Positions 8,789 to 16,140 of a stretch of 60,794 nucleotides of DNA are shown here, in pieces. The notes beneath the pieces were generated by a model that was not told the origin of the DNA, searched no databases, and was given only the letters and a program-made list of their open reading frames with translations. Numbering within the stretch: position 1 is the stretch's first letter; each line of letters opens with the position of its first letter. The position numbers and the translations under genes are program-made. The stretch is from Vibrio genomosp. F10 str. ZF-129. GTDB taxonomy: Bacteria > Pseudomonadota > Gammaproteobacteria > Enterobacterales > Vibrionaceae. The stretch spans positions 1 through 60,794 of the forward strand of contig NZ_AJYQ02000002.1 of NCBI RefSeq assembly GCF_000287055.2, given 5' to 3'.

Positions 8789-9289
8789 TTAGTGGATTTC
8801 AGACAGTATTTCCTGAAGGCTTTTGCTAGTCATGTATTTTTGTGGCCCTGATTTACCATCAGTACTAAGAGAAATATATTTGCCATTGATCAAGATCGAG
8901 TGTCTATCACTGATCTTCAATGTACCACTTTGGCCAGTAAAAGATTGCGATAACTCTTTCTCCAACTTCGGGTGGGACTTAGCAATGATGTCTGTCATAT
9001 CGCTTATGTAAAGCAAGTCACTTGTTCTGGGGGCCAGCCCAAGACTAATTAATACATGCTCTTCAATTCGCTCAATCTTGTACTTAGACATATCGCGAAT
9101 GATGTTTTCAATTTCAGACATTTTTTCGTTGTGAGCATAGATTTGAGCATTCATCCCTAACTGTTGGCTTGCATGCCATGAGGCATTATCCAGTTCGGCT
9201 AGTTTCTGGAATGTACCCACTGGGAATTGATTCAAATAAGAACTGAGAACTGCTACATGTATTTCAGTAGTGAAGTTAAATTTGTTCAT
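8789..9289 (-). CDS. Leader-controlled hypothetical protein
   Basis: 166-aa soluble protein of unknown function, with mixed alpha/beta composition and no signal or membrane segment. The start is set by the CACACAAGGAAATAAACA ribosome site directly upstream of the ATG. A pseudoknot leader lies about 60 nt further upstream. Probably the first gene of a two-gene transcript with the membrane protein at 8284-8736. Confidence 0.7.
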   Translation of the reverse strand: MNKFNFTTEIHVAVLSSYLNQFPVGTFQKLAELDNASWHASQQLGMNAQIYAHNEKMSEIENIIRDMSKYKIERIEEHVLISLGLAPRTSDLLYISDMTDIIAKSHPKLEKELSQSFTGQSGTLKISDRHSILINGKYISLSTDGKSGPQKYMTSKSLQEILSEIH

Positions 9290-9349
9290 TGTTTATTTCC
9301 TTGTGTGTTGTTTGGAGTATTGCCATAAAGACAATGGAAGGTGAGAAGT

Positions 9350-9393
9350 GATGCCAGCGTTGCTGTGATAACCAGATTGCATCGAAATTATCA
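9350..9393 (-). promoter_or_regulatory. Pseudoknot leader RNA, copy 2 (GATGC type)
   Basis: Leftward sense: P1 UGAUAA/UUAUCA, P2 GAUGC/GCAUC, P3 CAGC/GCUG with loop AAC. A weaker CCAU/AUGG hairpin follows before the ribosome site of the 8789-9289 gene. Confidence 0.82.
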
Positions 9394-9437
9394 ATTTGAA
9401 TACTTAGTATGTCAATTAAACATCAATTAATCAAAAT

Positions 9438-9920
9438 TTGATTGACCACACCGAAACAGGTGACTGTGGGGAAGAAGTCCAATTAAGGTCATATTTTATT
9501 GGCAAAGGAGATGTGAACTCTTGTGGTTGTCTAAAAAAGAAGATTGTGAAAGGCCTTGCAGCGAAACGTACCGTTAGTATTCAGTCCGGTGAAAAACTCC
9601 ACCAGCTGTTGGTGGTCCGGTTCCTTGAGAAACTGCCTCGGCAAGGCAATATTTATGAATGTGTTTGTGATTGTGGAAGTATTCGTAATACACGAGCTTC
9701 AAAACTGAAATCTGGTGACACAAAAAGATGTGGTCGTCAGTGCTCATTAAAGGCTCAGACGCCGAGAAATATCACAAGTCAATGGTCACTCAACGAATGC
9801 AGAGCCAACGCTTTTCTGTTTAATGGGTCAGCAGAATGGAAGAAAGGGTCACATGCCTTTTATGTTGCGATTCAGACCCCTGGTTGGTTTGGTTTATGTA
9901 TTAAACACATGCAGAACTAA
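9438..9920 (+). pseudogene. 5'-truncated CxCG-repeat (phage-type zinc motif) gene remnant
   Basis: 160-codon frame with at least two copies of a CxCxCG...L-SG-T-SCGC-like pattern (CVCDCG near residue 74; an NSCGC end of an earlier repeat near residue 28). That pattern is typical of phage proteins carrying HNH or AP2-type domains. The first repeat lacks its N-terminal half. The only possible start is a TTG with no ribosome site, and an in-frame TAA lies upstream at 9417. I read it as a gene that lost its 5' end where the divergent leader cassette now sits. Confidence 0.55.
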
Positions 9921-10034
9921 GTTTAATGTTCACAATTTCCCCTGATTGGTTGGGCTGATATAGCTTCAGAATCTAACAATTCACTAAATCTGAACTAGAG
10001 TTATCACAATACCCATAATATTGAGGTTTTGTGT

Positions 10035-10658
10035 ATGGCTCTACCACCAGTGATCGATAACCAAGCTTGGTTATTTAAAGTAACCAAAAATCAAAGTCCA
10101 GACCCAGAGATGTCATTATGTCTTTTAGGGTTTTTCTTAGGTACTGGTTTACGAACTATCGAAATTTCACGCATTCAAACAGAGGATATTATTCGTAAAG
10201 ATGGACGGATAAATAAGTCGTTTGAGGTGCGTAGCGAAATGCCTAGAACTGTATATTTAGTCAATCCAAAACTTATTAAATTTATAGAGAATTATGTTTC
10301 GGTAAGGGCGGTTGATGGTAATCATCCCGATAGATTTTGTGGCTTTGAACCCACTGCTTCTTTCTTTACTAGATCACGATATGGCGAGTTCAAAATCCTT
10401 AGTAAGAGAAGTGCCAGTGATAAGGTTAGTTACTATAGTCCGAGTTTAAATAACTACATAAAAAGGTTACTTCGTAACGGAGGAGTGGAATCTCCATCTG
10501 TTGAAACAGGCCGTAGAACCTTTGCGTTAAAACTTAAAGGGCGCGTTGATGTACCGAGTATCCACAAATCGTTAGGCAACCGAGACATAAATACGACCAA
10601 GAAATTACTAGCGACAGACCCAATTAGCATGAAGCAATTAGCAGAACTGGCTTTCTGA
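10035..10658 (+). CDS. Tyrosine-recombinase homologue lacking the catalytic tyrosine
   Basis: 207-aa protein with the fold pattern of a tyrosine recombinase catalytic domain: an arginine box GTGLRTIE (R40), then ETGRRTFA (R160), then SLGNRDINTTKKLL. The usual HxxR is ExxR (E157), the LGH histidine is Asn182, and the expected nucleophile after TTxx is Leu191. It therefore should not cleave DNA and may be a DNA-binding or accessory relative. TTGAGG before the ATG sets the start. It is followed at 60 bp by a small regulator and the small-gene train. Confidence 0.8.
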   Translation: MALPPVIDNQAWLFKVTKNQSPDPEMSLCLLGFFLGTGLRTIEISRIQTEDIIRKDGRINKSFEVRSEMPRTVYLVNPKLIKFIENYVSVRAVDGNHPDRFCGFEPTASFFTRSRYGEFKILSKRSASDKVSYYSPSLNNYIKRLLRNGGVESPSVETGRRTFALKLKGRVDVPSIHKSLGNRDINTTKKLLATDPISMKQLAELAF

Positions 10659-10715
10659 TTATAACCTTTATGTGTTATCTTATAATGTATTATATATGTT
10701 ATTTTTTGAGGTGCT

Positions 10716-10934
10716 ATGAACGAGCGTTATATTAGAGCTTTAGTGAAATTAACTAGAGTGGCGAATGCGGATTTATTGAACGCAACTATCGACCATATTT
10801 TGTATGGTGAAACACAGTCTGGATCTGCAAATAAACATGGAGTTAAGCAAGAAGCTGTGGCGCGTCTCGCAAAAAGAATCATTGGTCTTGATAGACAAGT
10901 CAGTGACATAATAAAACTAAAAAATAACACTTAA
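10716..10934 (+). CDS. PapB/KorA-like small transcriptional regulator
   Basis: 72-aa protein. The second half (KHGVKQEAVARLAKRI at about residues 41-56) resembles the helix-turn-helix of the PapB/FaeA and TrfB/KorA regulators, where a phage- or plasmid-type repressor controls a following operon. Its ATG follows TTTTGAGGTGCT, a good ribosome site. It directly precedes the train of small genes at 11.0-14.2 kb and is a plausible regulator of it. Assignment rests on motif similarity only. Confidence 0.6.
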   Translation: MNERYIRALVKLTRVANADLLNATIDHILYGETQSGSANKHGVKQEAVARLAKRIIGLDRQVSDIIKLKNNT

Positions 10935-11004
10935 CTGTTATTGAAATATGCGTCATAAGTGTTATAGTTAAATTTTGTTCGATAATTCAGTAAAGGGAAA
11001 TAAA

Positions 11005-11268
11005 ATGAGTATGAAACTATTAGAAGTAGCTGAAGGTATTCTTGATAACGCAGCTCAAGAGTATATCAATGAAAACCTATCTTCACTAGAAAGCGTAAAA
11101 GCTTATGGAAATGGTTGTGATATTTATCTATCTGATGCTGAAGCAAAACAAGTTTTTGATGTTTGTAAAACATGGCTTTGTGGCACAGAAAGTGGAGAGC
11201 TAAACGGCACTAATGATTATTACCACACAGTGAAAAAACCGCTTCTCGGCAGTGAAGCCACTCTTTAA
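11005..11268 (+). CDS. Small hypothetical protein, first of the small-gene train
   Basis: 87-aa acidic soluble protein. The start is the ATG after AAAGGGAAATAAA; an upstream in-frame start at 10975 lacks a ribosome site. No domain recognised. It opens a rightward train of about ten closely spaced small genes that share AAGGGGAAAT-like ribosome sites, so they are likely co-transcribed. Confidence 0.65.
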   Translation: MSMKLLEVAEGILDNAAQEYINENLSSLESVKAYGNGCDIYLSDAEAKQVFDVCKTWLCGTESGELNGTNDYYHTVKKPLLGSEATL

Positions 11269-11280
11269 GGGGAACTAAGG

Positions 11281-11652
11281 ATGCAGTAAGAAGCGACTTA
11301 CATTCAACAGTTTAATTCTAAACGTGGGTTAGTGTTCGTTCCTGATTTAATCGTCGATGGTATCAAAACAGCTATTCAAGACGCTCAACAGTTTGACACT
11401 AAAGATGAGGCAATTTCAGAGGCTAAATCTGTAATCAAACGTTATCTGGAAAAGAAAATTCCTGCTAAAGAATCGGTAAAAGCCAAATCTGATTACAGCG
11501 AAACAAATGAAGTGGCTGCTGCAAGTTTAATGGTAAAAATGGAAGCTATTCGAGACTCAATCGACACCATGACTGAAGACGAATATGGTGATTGGGTTAA
11601 TAGTTTGGAATTTGACGAGTTTATCGAGTTCATTAGGCTTGGTGAAAAGTAG
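11281..11652 (+). pseudogene. Small hypothetical gene with TAA at codon 3
   Basis: The best start is the ATG at 11281, preceded by AAGGGGAACTAAGG. The third codon is TAA; the frame then continues open to 11652 and the part before the next start (GTG 11332) looks coding. Translation from GTG 11332 would give 106 aa, helical and acidic, but with only GTGGG as ribosome site. Either the gene was inactivated by a nonsense change or it uses the internal start. Function unknown. Confidence 0.55.
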
Positions 11653-11667
11653 CGGGGGAAATAGTCA

Positions 11668-11877
11668 ATGTTGAAAGTAACACATGTAAAAAGAACAGAT
11701 AGCCACGTACTTACTATTATTGGCGGTTTAACTGTGGGGTTCGATGCAACTGAACGCCACGATGGTTTTGTTGCTCTTTGCTATGAAGAGAACATAGTAG
11801 CAAGCCTTGAAGGTGAGCTTTTAGAGTTATTTGAGCGTGATGATTACGTTGTCGAAAATCATCTAATGCCAAATTAG
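11668..11877 (+). CDS. Small hypothetical protein
   Basis: 69-aa soluble protein with a predicted beta-strand pattern and a GFDATERHDGFVALCY segment. GCGGGGGAAATAGTCA precedes the ATG. It lies 15 bp after the previous gene and 10 bp before the next one. Function unknown. Confidence 0.65.
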   Translation: MLKVTHVKRTDSHVLTIIGGLTVGFDATERHDGFVALCYEENIVASLEGELLELFERDDYVVENHLMPN

Positions 11878-11887
11878 AGGGAAGCTA

Positions 11888-12112
11888 GTGAAAGCTGAAG
11901 CAATAAAAGCAGTTAAATATTTTTGTGTTGTTGCCTCAATCCTAACCGTAATTTTAGTTATCGGGGCAATGGTATCAGGAATGATCGCAGTAACATTATC
12001 TATCATTCCGTTCGTTCTTGGCTTCGGTAGTATTGTTGTTATCGGTTTGTTTGTTAGGTTGAAATACGTTGATTTCCGTCTGTGGTTGATAGGACGTAAA
12101 TTAAAAAAATAG
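11888..12112 (+). CDS. Small inner-membrane protein
   Basis: 74-aa protein with two hydrophobic helices (about residues 12-35 and 38-58) followed by a basic tail, so a two-pass inner-membrane protein with a cytoplasmic C-terminus is likely. It starts with GTG after AGAGGGAAGCTA. Part of the small-gene train. Function unknown. Confidence 0.65.
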   Translation: MKAEAIKAVKYFCVVASILTVILVIGAMVSGMIAVTLSIIPFVLGFGSIVVIGLFVRLKYVDFRLWLIGRKLKK

Positions 12113-12134
12113 AGTTCTAGAGGGGAAATTGTTC

Positions 12135-12416
12135 ATGGTAACAAGTGGTCAAAAAGTGCAGGTTTGCATTGACGGTGAACCGACTAGAAACGCAGAGATT
12201 TTAGAACGCATTGAGCGTGATTACGGTGTGGTTTATGAGGTTCAAGTAGAGGGTAGTAACGAAACAATGATCGTTAACGAATCACAGTTACTCTCAGATC
12301 TTAAAGCGGTGTTCGTTAAGGCTGATATATCACAATTGAAAGACGCGTCTATTGGCGAATCAGTTGCTAGTAATGCGGCTTTCAAAATCAAGCTAAAGCA
12401 AGATAACGAAGCGTAG
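12135..12416 (+). CDS. Small hypothetical protein
   Basis: 93-aa soluble protein whose first 50 residues look like a small beta barrel (GQKVQVCIDGEPTRNAEILE), a pattern seen in DNA- or RNA-binding accessory proteins. AGAGGGGAAATTGTTC precedes the ATG; the TTG at 12129 lies inside that site and is not used. Function not assigned. Confidence 0.65.
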   Translation: MVTSGQKVQVCIDGEPTRNAEILERIERDYGVVYEVQVEGSNETMIVNESQLLSDLKAVFVKADISQLKDASIGESVASNAAFKIKLKQDNEA

Positions 12417-12432
12417 AGGGGGAATTAGCCAA

Positions 12433-12633
12433 ATGTACGACTTTTATGATGGTGATGATGAACCTCGACTTAATGATCATGAAGTTCAGTCGCGTGATGA
12501 AGCCGATATGTTCAATGCTGTTGAGTGTGAAAATGGTTGTGGTTTTTGGCGCGGTGATATTTTAGATAACGGTCAATGCCCCGAGTGCGGTGGTGATACC
12601 CACAACCTACCAGATGACCATTTTGATGACTAA
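12433..12633 (+). CDS. Small zinc-ribbon protein
   Basis: 66-aa very acidic protein with CENGCGFW...CPECGG, which gives four cysteines spaced like a zinc ribbon. AGAGGGGGAATTAGCCAA precedes the ATG. Nucleic-acid or protein binding is likely for such ribbons; the partner is unknown. Confidence 0.7.
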   Translation: MYDFYDGDDEPRLNDHEVQSRDEADMFNAVECENGCGFWRGDILDNGQCPECGGDTHNLPDDHFDD

Positions 12634-12643
12634 AGGGGAAATA

Positions 12644-12784
12644 ATGGAACGAGCGAAAGCATCAATTGCTGTTATTACAATGCTCATTTTGATTGTACTA
12701 GGGTTCAATCATAGTGAAGAGATTTTTGCTTTTCTATACTTCGATCCAATTGCTGAATTTCTTGAAAGCAAATTATCAAACTAG
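12644..12784 (+). CDS. Single-span membrane peptide
   Basis: 46-aa peptide with one hydrophobic helix at residues about 6-21 and a short acidic/aromatic tail. The ATG follows AAAGGGGAAATA, the standard ribosome site of this gene train, and this fixes a start inside the longer frame. Likely a small inner-membrane protein; function unknown. Confidence 0.6.
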   Translation: MERAKASIAVITMLILIVLGFNHSEEIFAFLYFDPIAEFLESKLSN

Positions 12785-12803
12785 TCCAAGGGGAAATAGC
12801 CCT

Positions 12804-13130
12804 ATTACAACAACACAATATCTAGTATGCGGTCGCGGTTGCCGGTACACAACATATAGGATTTTTACGATGGAACTAGATTATTCAGTAGTAATGAGTG
12901 CAATCAAAGTAGCAGATCAAGCTTTTACTGCTAAGCATGGTTGTGGCGCTCCCTATCAAAAATGGGACGCTGCTTTGGAACAATCAGTAGGCGAGTACAA
13001 TGAAACAAACGGCACTCATTTTGATCCAGTTGAAGCCCGTCACCAGTACATCGAGAAACAAGAGGCTTATCTTGATAGTCCGAAAGGTAAACAAGAAATG
13101 GTTGAACTTGTCGCAACAACCAAGCTGTGA
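12804..13130 (+). CDS. Small hypothetical protein, start uncertain (ATT or ATG)
   Basis: Two starts are possible in one frame. ATG at 12870 gives 86 aa with a moderate AGGA site. ATT at 12804 gives 108 aa and sits at the usual distance from a full AAGGGGAAAT site, where every neighbouring gene has its start codon, and the frame between them is open. The conserved part (from MELDYS) is helical and soluble. ATT may be a rare start or a mutated ATG. Function unknown. Confidence 0.55.
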   Translation: MTTTQYLVCGRGCRYTTYRIFTMELDYSVVMSAIKVADQAFTAKHGCGAPYQKWDAALEQSVGEYNETNGTHFDPVEARHQYIEKQEAYLDSPKGKQEMVELVATTKL

Positions 13131-13147
13131 GGGGGAAATAAATCGGT

Positions 13148-13522
13148 ATGAGTAAGTGTATTGCTAATAAGCCTTGCAAGAATTGTCCTTGGAAGAAGTC
13201 GAGTGCTGCTGGTGGTAAGGATATAGCCAACTTTGATATGGGAATGATGCGTAACCTTTCGTCAACGTCTCCAGCGCGGGGCCGCACTAATGATGATTTT
13301 AGAAATTTGTTTGCATGTCATGAAAGTTTAGAGAGTAAAGAGTATGTTTGCGCCGGTTACGCGGCAAGAGATGGAATTCATAACATTAGGCTTCGGCTTT
13401 ATGCGCTTCAACATAATTTTAGTCTACAAACCGTGGTTCAGAATGCTGAGAAACATGAACTCTATGACAATTTTTATCAAATGTTGGATGCCTATGAACA
13501 GGCTAATTCAATTAAATCTTAG
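13148..13522 (+). CDS. DUF6283-like cysteine-rich protein
   Basis: 124-aa protein with the pattern CKNCPWKK near the N-terminus, a central ACHES and a YVCAGYA segment, then an NIRLRL stretch. This matches small phage/actinobacterial proteins annotated DUF6283, whose Cys/His residues suggest a metal site. GAGGGGGAAATAAATCGGT precedes the ATG. Role unknown. Confidence 0.72.
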   Translation: MSKCIANKPCKNCPWKKSSAAGGKDIANFDMGMMRNLSSTSPARGRTNDDFRNLFACHESLESKEYVCAGYAARDGIHNIRLRLYALQHNFSLQTVVQNAEKHELYDNFYQMLDAYEQANSIKS

Positions 13523-13575
13523 TTTTTTCCTGTCTGGTTTTAATAGACAACGCTAGAAAATGAAGAGGGTCAATT

Positions 13576-13656
13576 ATGAGTGAAGATCTAGATCCGAATA
13601 ATTGGCACGAATCGTACCTATTGGCAAATCGTTACCTGAAACACTTAGAGGAATAA
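13576..13656 (+). CDS. 26-aa micro-ORF
   Basis: Short frame encoding an acidic peptide (starts MSEDLDPNNW, ends KHLEE). GAGGGTCAATT lies before the ATG, and the stop is directly followed by the next gene's ATG, so it fits the close packing of the train. It may be expressed and couple translation to the next gene. No similarity recognised. Confidence 0.45.
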   Translation: MSEDLDPNNWHESYLLANRYLKHLEE

Positions 13657-13878
13657 ATGATGGAACTTGATTATAAGAATGCAACTCATGTTCTGTCGTG
13701 CCGTCATGCCATTGGTCAAAGTGGTAAAGATTATAAAATGCGGTGCCACGTTCTTAAAAAAATGGAAGGCGGTAAATTGAAAATTCAAGTGTATGGTGAC
13801 CGACATTGGAAGGACACTGAGCAAATTGTCAAAATCCGTTATGTTGAGTCTTATCGTGTACAAGAGATTGGGGAGTAA
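13657..13878 (+). CDS. Small protein, paralogue of the C-terminal half of 44926-45360
   Basis: 73-aa protein. Residues 5-70 match the last 70 residues of the protein at 44926-45360 nearly end to end (ATHVL-CRHAIG, GKDY-MRCHVLK, YVE--RV), so the two share a small predicted beta-rich domain. Conserved Cys and His residues could bind a metal. There are two ATGs at the start (13657 and 13660), both suitably spaced from GAGG. Function unknown. Confidence 0.7.
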   Translation: MMELDYKNATHVLSCRHAIGQSGKDYKMRCHVLKKMEGGKLKIQVYGDRHWKDTEQIVKIRYVESYRVQEIGE

Positions 13879-13883
13879 TCAAT

Positions 13884-14246
13884 ATGAAAATTGGATTAGA
13901 GTTCAATACAGACAAGGGCATCGCCAGTGTCGTAGGCACAACGGCCAAATTTGTCTATTCTGTCCACTTGAGCCCTATGCCCGTTAAAGGTTCGGTATTT
14001 TCTGGCGAGATCACGATAGTTACAGCGAACATTGACACACCAGAGGTGCTTGAAACCGTTGTTAGATTCAATGATGTAGTTGAACATGCCGCAAGAAATT
14101 TTGATATGACTCTTTCCAACGGCAATGTCATTTTTAGTTCAGAGGAATGTAGAGAGATTCAGAAAGAAGTATGGTCGGTCTTGATTAAAAAATATCGTCT
14201 TGGACCAACTGAGTTGATTACTCCTTCAACATCTACTGCTGATTAA
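13884..14246 (+). CDS. Hypothetical protein, last of the small-gene train
   Basis: 120-aa soluble protein, N-terminal half beta-rich, C-terminal half helical. GGGGAGTAATCAAT precedes the ATG, 5 bp after the previous stop. A terminator follows about 80 bp downstream, marking the end of the train that began near 10.7 kb. No domain recognised. Confidence 0.65.
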   Translation: MKIGLEFNTDKGIASVVGTTAKFVYSVHLSPMPVKGSVFSGEITIVTANIDTPEVLETVVRFNDVVEHAARNFDMTLSNGNVIFSSEECREIQKEVWSVLIKKYRLGPTELITPSTSTAD

Positions 14247-14323
14247 TCATTCAAAGAGGTTATCGTTATCAACCGTTAATGGATTATATAGAGTGTTGCC
14301 CTTGAGTCTTTCCCCACTAATAT

Positions 14324-14362
14324 AAAAAGCCCTCTATCCAATCCAAGATAGAGGGCTTTTAT
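14324..14362. terminator. Bidirectional rho-independent terminator
   Basis: Stem AAAGCCCTCTATC/GATAGAGGGCTTT with an 8-nt loop, flanked by A on the left and T on the right. It can end the rightward small-gene train and the leftward gene at 14385-14808. Confidence 0.88.
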
Positions 14363-14384
14363 ATAGTAATGAAGGTTAATACTT

Positions 14385-14808
14385 TTAAAGTTCTATGGAG
14401 GAAAGAAAGGTTTCCAGTGGTTTGATGTGGTCAAGGAAGCAGTGATCATATTTATCTTCCAATTCCAACCCGCATGAACTCATGTGCCAGTTGACAACAT
14501 GTTTCCATACCTCATCTGGTGTCATTCCTGAAGAAATAACTGATTGTGGTTCGCCACCTTCGATGTGCCAAACAACAAGGAACTGGCTCTAGACGGTCAA
14601 TATAACGCACCATTTTAGCAATATAGGGTGGCACTGGTCGAAGCGACTCTTTGCCGTTAACTAACTTGGTGAAAGTGGAAAACCCTAGCCCTAGAAAGAT
14701 ATGAAAAAATTTATCGGGGATCGGCTTGCCATCGCTTTGCGTGACATTCGCTGCCGTTAACAACGCTTGCCACTTGGCGATTTGGTCTCTAAATTCTTGA
14801 TTGGTCAA
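14385..14808 (-). pseudogene. Frameshifted gene with an HTH-like N-terminus
   Basis: The first frame (from ATG 14808) gives about 77 sensible residues up to YIDRLEPVP. It then degenerates into an Arg-rich tail ending at 14512. A +1 shift near 14588 opens a 67-codon frame down to 14385 (WHIEGGEP, MTPDEVWKHVV and GLELEDKYDH segments) that looks coding and has no start of its own. The sum, about 145 aa, would be one protein. The N-terminal part looks like a small helical DNA-binding domain. Sequencing error or real inactivation cannot be told apart here. Confidence 0.65.
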
Positions 14809-15229
14809 AACAGTTCTCCAAAGTTATATCTAGCAATTGCATAACAGGCTCAAACTCCACCAGCACATCTTCGGGTTCTTCATACAGATTTCCACCAAAA
14901 GCACTTATCCAGTCGCTATCAACGTTTTTTGCAATCACTGGCTCTTGTATGGCCTCCATAGCGATCTTGCTGTAACGTTCTACGGTCTTTTCCAAAGCGT
15001 TAATACCGTAAGCGTCCAAAGTGGTGCTTTCATTAAGCAGTACGCAAGAGTGAACTGGCATACCCGAATCTTGTCCTACAATAGCAACTATTTTTGCACC
15101 AAATTTTTCATGTAACGCCCAAGTAAGATCATGGCAGTCGCCATGACCAAAACGCATAATTGCGCCCTCGGCATCGTAGTTACCCTCTGCGTATACCTGT
15201 TCTAATAACGGCTCTAAATCTTTAAGCAT
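14789..15229 (-). CDS. Papain-like (Cys-His-Asp) hypothetical protein
   Basis: 146-aa protein. GHGDCHDLTWAL, PVHSCVLL and TLDAYGI place Cys, His and Asp in the order of a papain-like or NlpC-like active site; this is inference. Start: the ATG at 15229 follows TAGGTAAATCC; a longer TTG start at 15274 is possible but lies inside a GTGCAA/TTGCAC hairpin. It overlaps the next leftward gene by 20 bp. Confidence 0.6.
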   Translation of the reverse strand: MLKDLEPLLEQVYAEGNYDAEGAIMRFGHGDCHDLTWALHEKFGAKIVAIVGQDSGMPVHSCVLLNESTTLDAYGINALEKTVERYSKIAMEAIQEPVIAKNVDSDWISAFGGNLYEEPEDVLVEFEPVMQLLDITLENCFDQSRI

Positions 15230-15304
15230 GGATTTACCTATTGGATGTGTAGGTGTTTTTACGGTAAAGTGCAACCTACTTTTGCACCTTGTTTGAGTGG
15301 CTAG

Positions 15305-15337
15305 GGCGCACAGAGGTCGAAGACTGTGCGCCTTTTT
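15305..15337. terminator. Strong inverted repeat with T-run on the + strand
   Basis: Stem GGCGCACAG/CTGTGCGCC (9 bp) followed by TTTTTATT when read rightward. Both neighbouring genes run leftward, so it sits just past the stop of the 15339-15890 gene in the opposite sense. It may block antisense transcription, or the stem alone may end the leftward transcript. Confidence 0.6.
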
Positions 15338-15338
15338 A

Positions 15339-15890
15339 TTATTGTTGGTCTAAAACACGCTGTCCTGCCTCTTGATTAAGCGGCATTAGCGCCCAACCGT
15401 TATCGGCTTTGCCGAACGTAACTACCAACCCGCCGTTTGTACGATAAAAATCAGCTTTGCCTTTCATTAATTCCACATATTGCTGCTCAGAGATAGAAAC
15501 GTAAGGGCGGGTAAGTTCTCTTACTTGTGAATGGTGCTCTTTAACCTCACCAGACAGCGGTGTTAAATTCGATAGATCCAACTCCCACGCTTCAAAGAAG
15601 TTCTCTACCGCTATCCTGATTGGTAGATTATCTTCATAAGCCGTATCACTAAACTCTGATGTTAGCTCAATGCTATTATCAAATTGCTCTAGTTTTGATT
15701 GCAATTCATTAAAATATTTTTGGTACGGTAAAGTTAAAAGGTCTACATTATCTGCTTCTTTAGTTGACTCGTTAACAACCTTGAAATCAAGAGCCTCTGA
15801 ATCAGTGTCTAGCAGAATCTCTCTAGCCTGTTTTGCAGCGTCGCTAGCTGTTTCTGCTTCAATTTTCCAAGTTACAGTGAAAGTCGTCAT
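15339..15890 (-). CDS. Leader-controlled hypothetical protein
   Basis: 183-aa protein. Residues 2-40 are a short ferredoxin-like stretch (TFTVTWKIE, then a helix rich in Ala, then FKVVNE) seen at the start of many small mobile-element proteins. The rest is acidic and helical with a C-terminal beta part. The ATG follows CACACAAGGAAATAAAA, and a pseudoknot leader with a clearly different P1 lies 65 nt upstream. Function unknown. Confidence 0.7.
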   Translation of the reverse strand: MTTFTVTWKIEAETASDAAKQAREILLDTDSEALDFKVVNESTKEADNVDLLTLPYQKYFNELQSKLEQFDNSIELTSEFSDTAYEDNLPIRIAVENFFEAWELDLSNLTPLSGEVKEHHSQVRELTRPYVSISEQQYVELMKGKADFYRTNGGLVVTFGKADNGWALMPLNQEAGQRVLDQQ

Positions 15891-15954
15891 TTTTATTTCC
15901 TTGTGTGAATACCGTTAGGTTTGGTCCACCAAATGGCGGGGAGTGTTGTTCAAT

Positions 15955-15998
15955 GATGCCAGCGTTGCTGTGTCAGATGGGATTGCATCGATTCTGAC
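15955..15998 (-). promoter_or_regulatory. Pseudoknot leader RNA, copy 3 (GATGC type, changed P1)
   Basis: Leftward sense: P1 GUCAGA/UCUGAC, P2 GAUGC/GCAUC, P3 CAGC/GCUG with loop AAC. P1 differs from the UGAUAA/UUAUCA of other copies at compensating positions on both strands. A CCGCC/GGTGG hairpin (with G-U) follows before the ribosome site of the 15339-15890 gene. Confidence 0.87.
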
Positions 15999-16107
15999 TG
16001 TGGAATTTCAAATATGCCGTTTAAGTGATTAATGATCAAGCAATGAATCGCGTTTTCAAGATATTCCATTGATTATAGGCCTTTTCAATATGCTTACTCA
16101 AACTGTA

Positions 16108-16127
16108 TACTGTTTAAATGTACAGTC
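16108..16127. promoter_or_regulatory. LexA (SOS) box
   Basis: TACTGT-N8-ACAGTC, matching the gammaproteobacterial LexA consensus of CTG-N10-CAG with the outer TA. It ends 13 bp before the umuD start codon, so the umuDC pair should be induced by DNA damage. Confidence 0.88.
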
Positions 16128-16140
16128 ATTAGTAGGGCGT

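Noticed and set aside
9350..9393. Leader elements as LexA or other simple DNA operators
   Set aside because: The three interleaved helices with paired changes are not explained by a palindromic DNA site; the single LexA box in the window has a different form and place.
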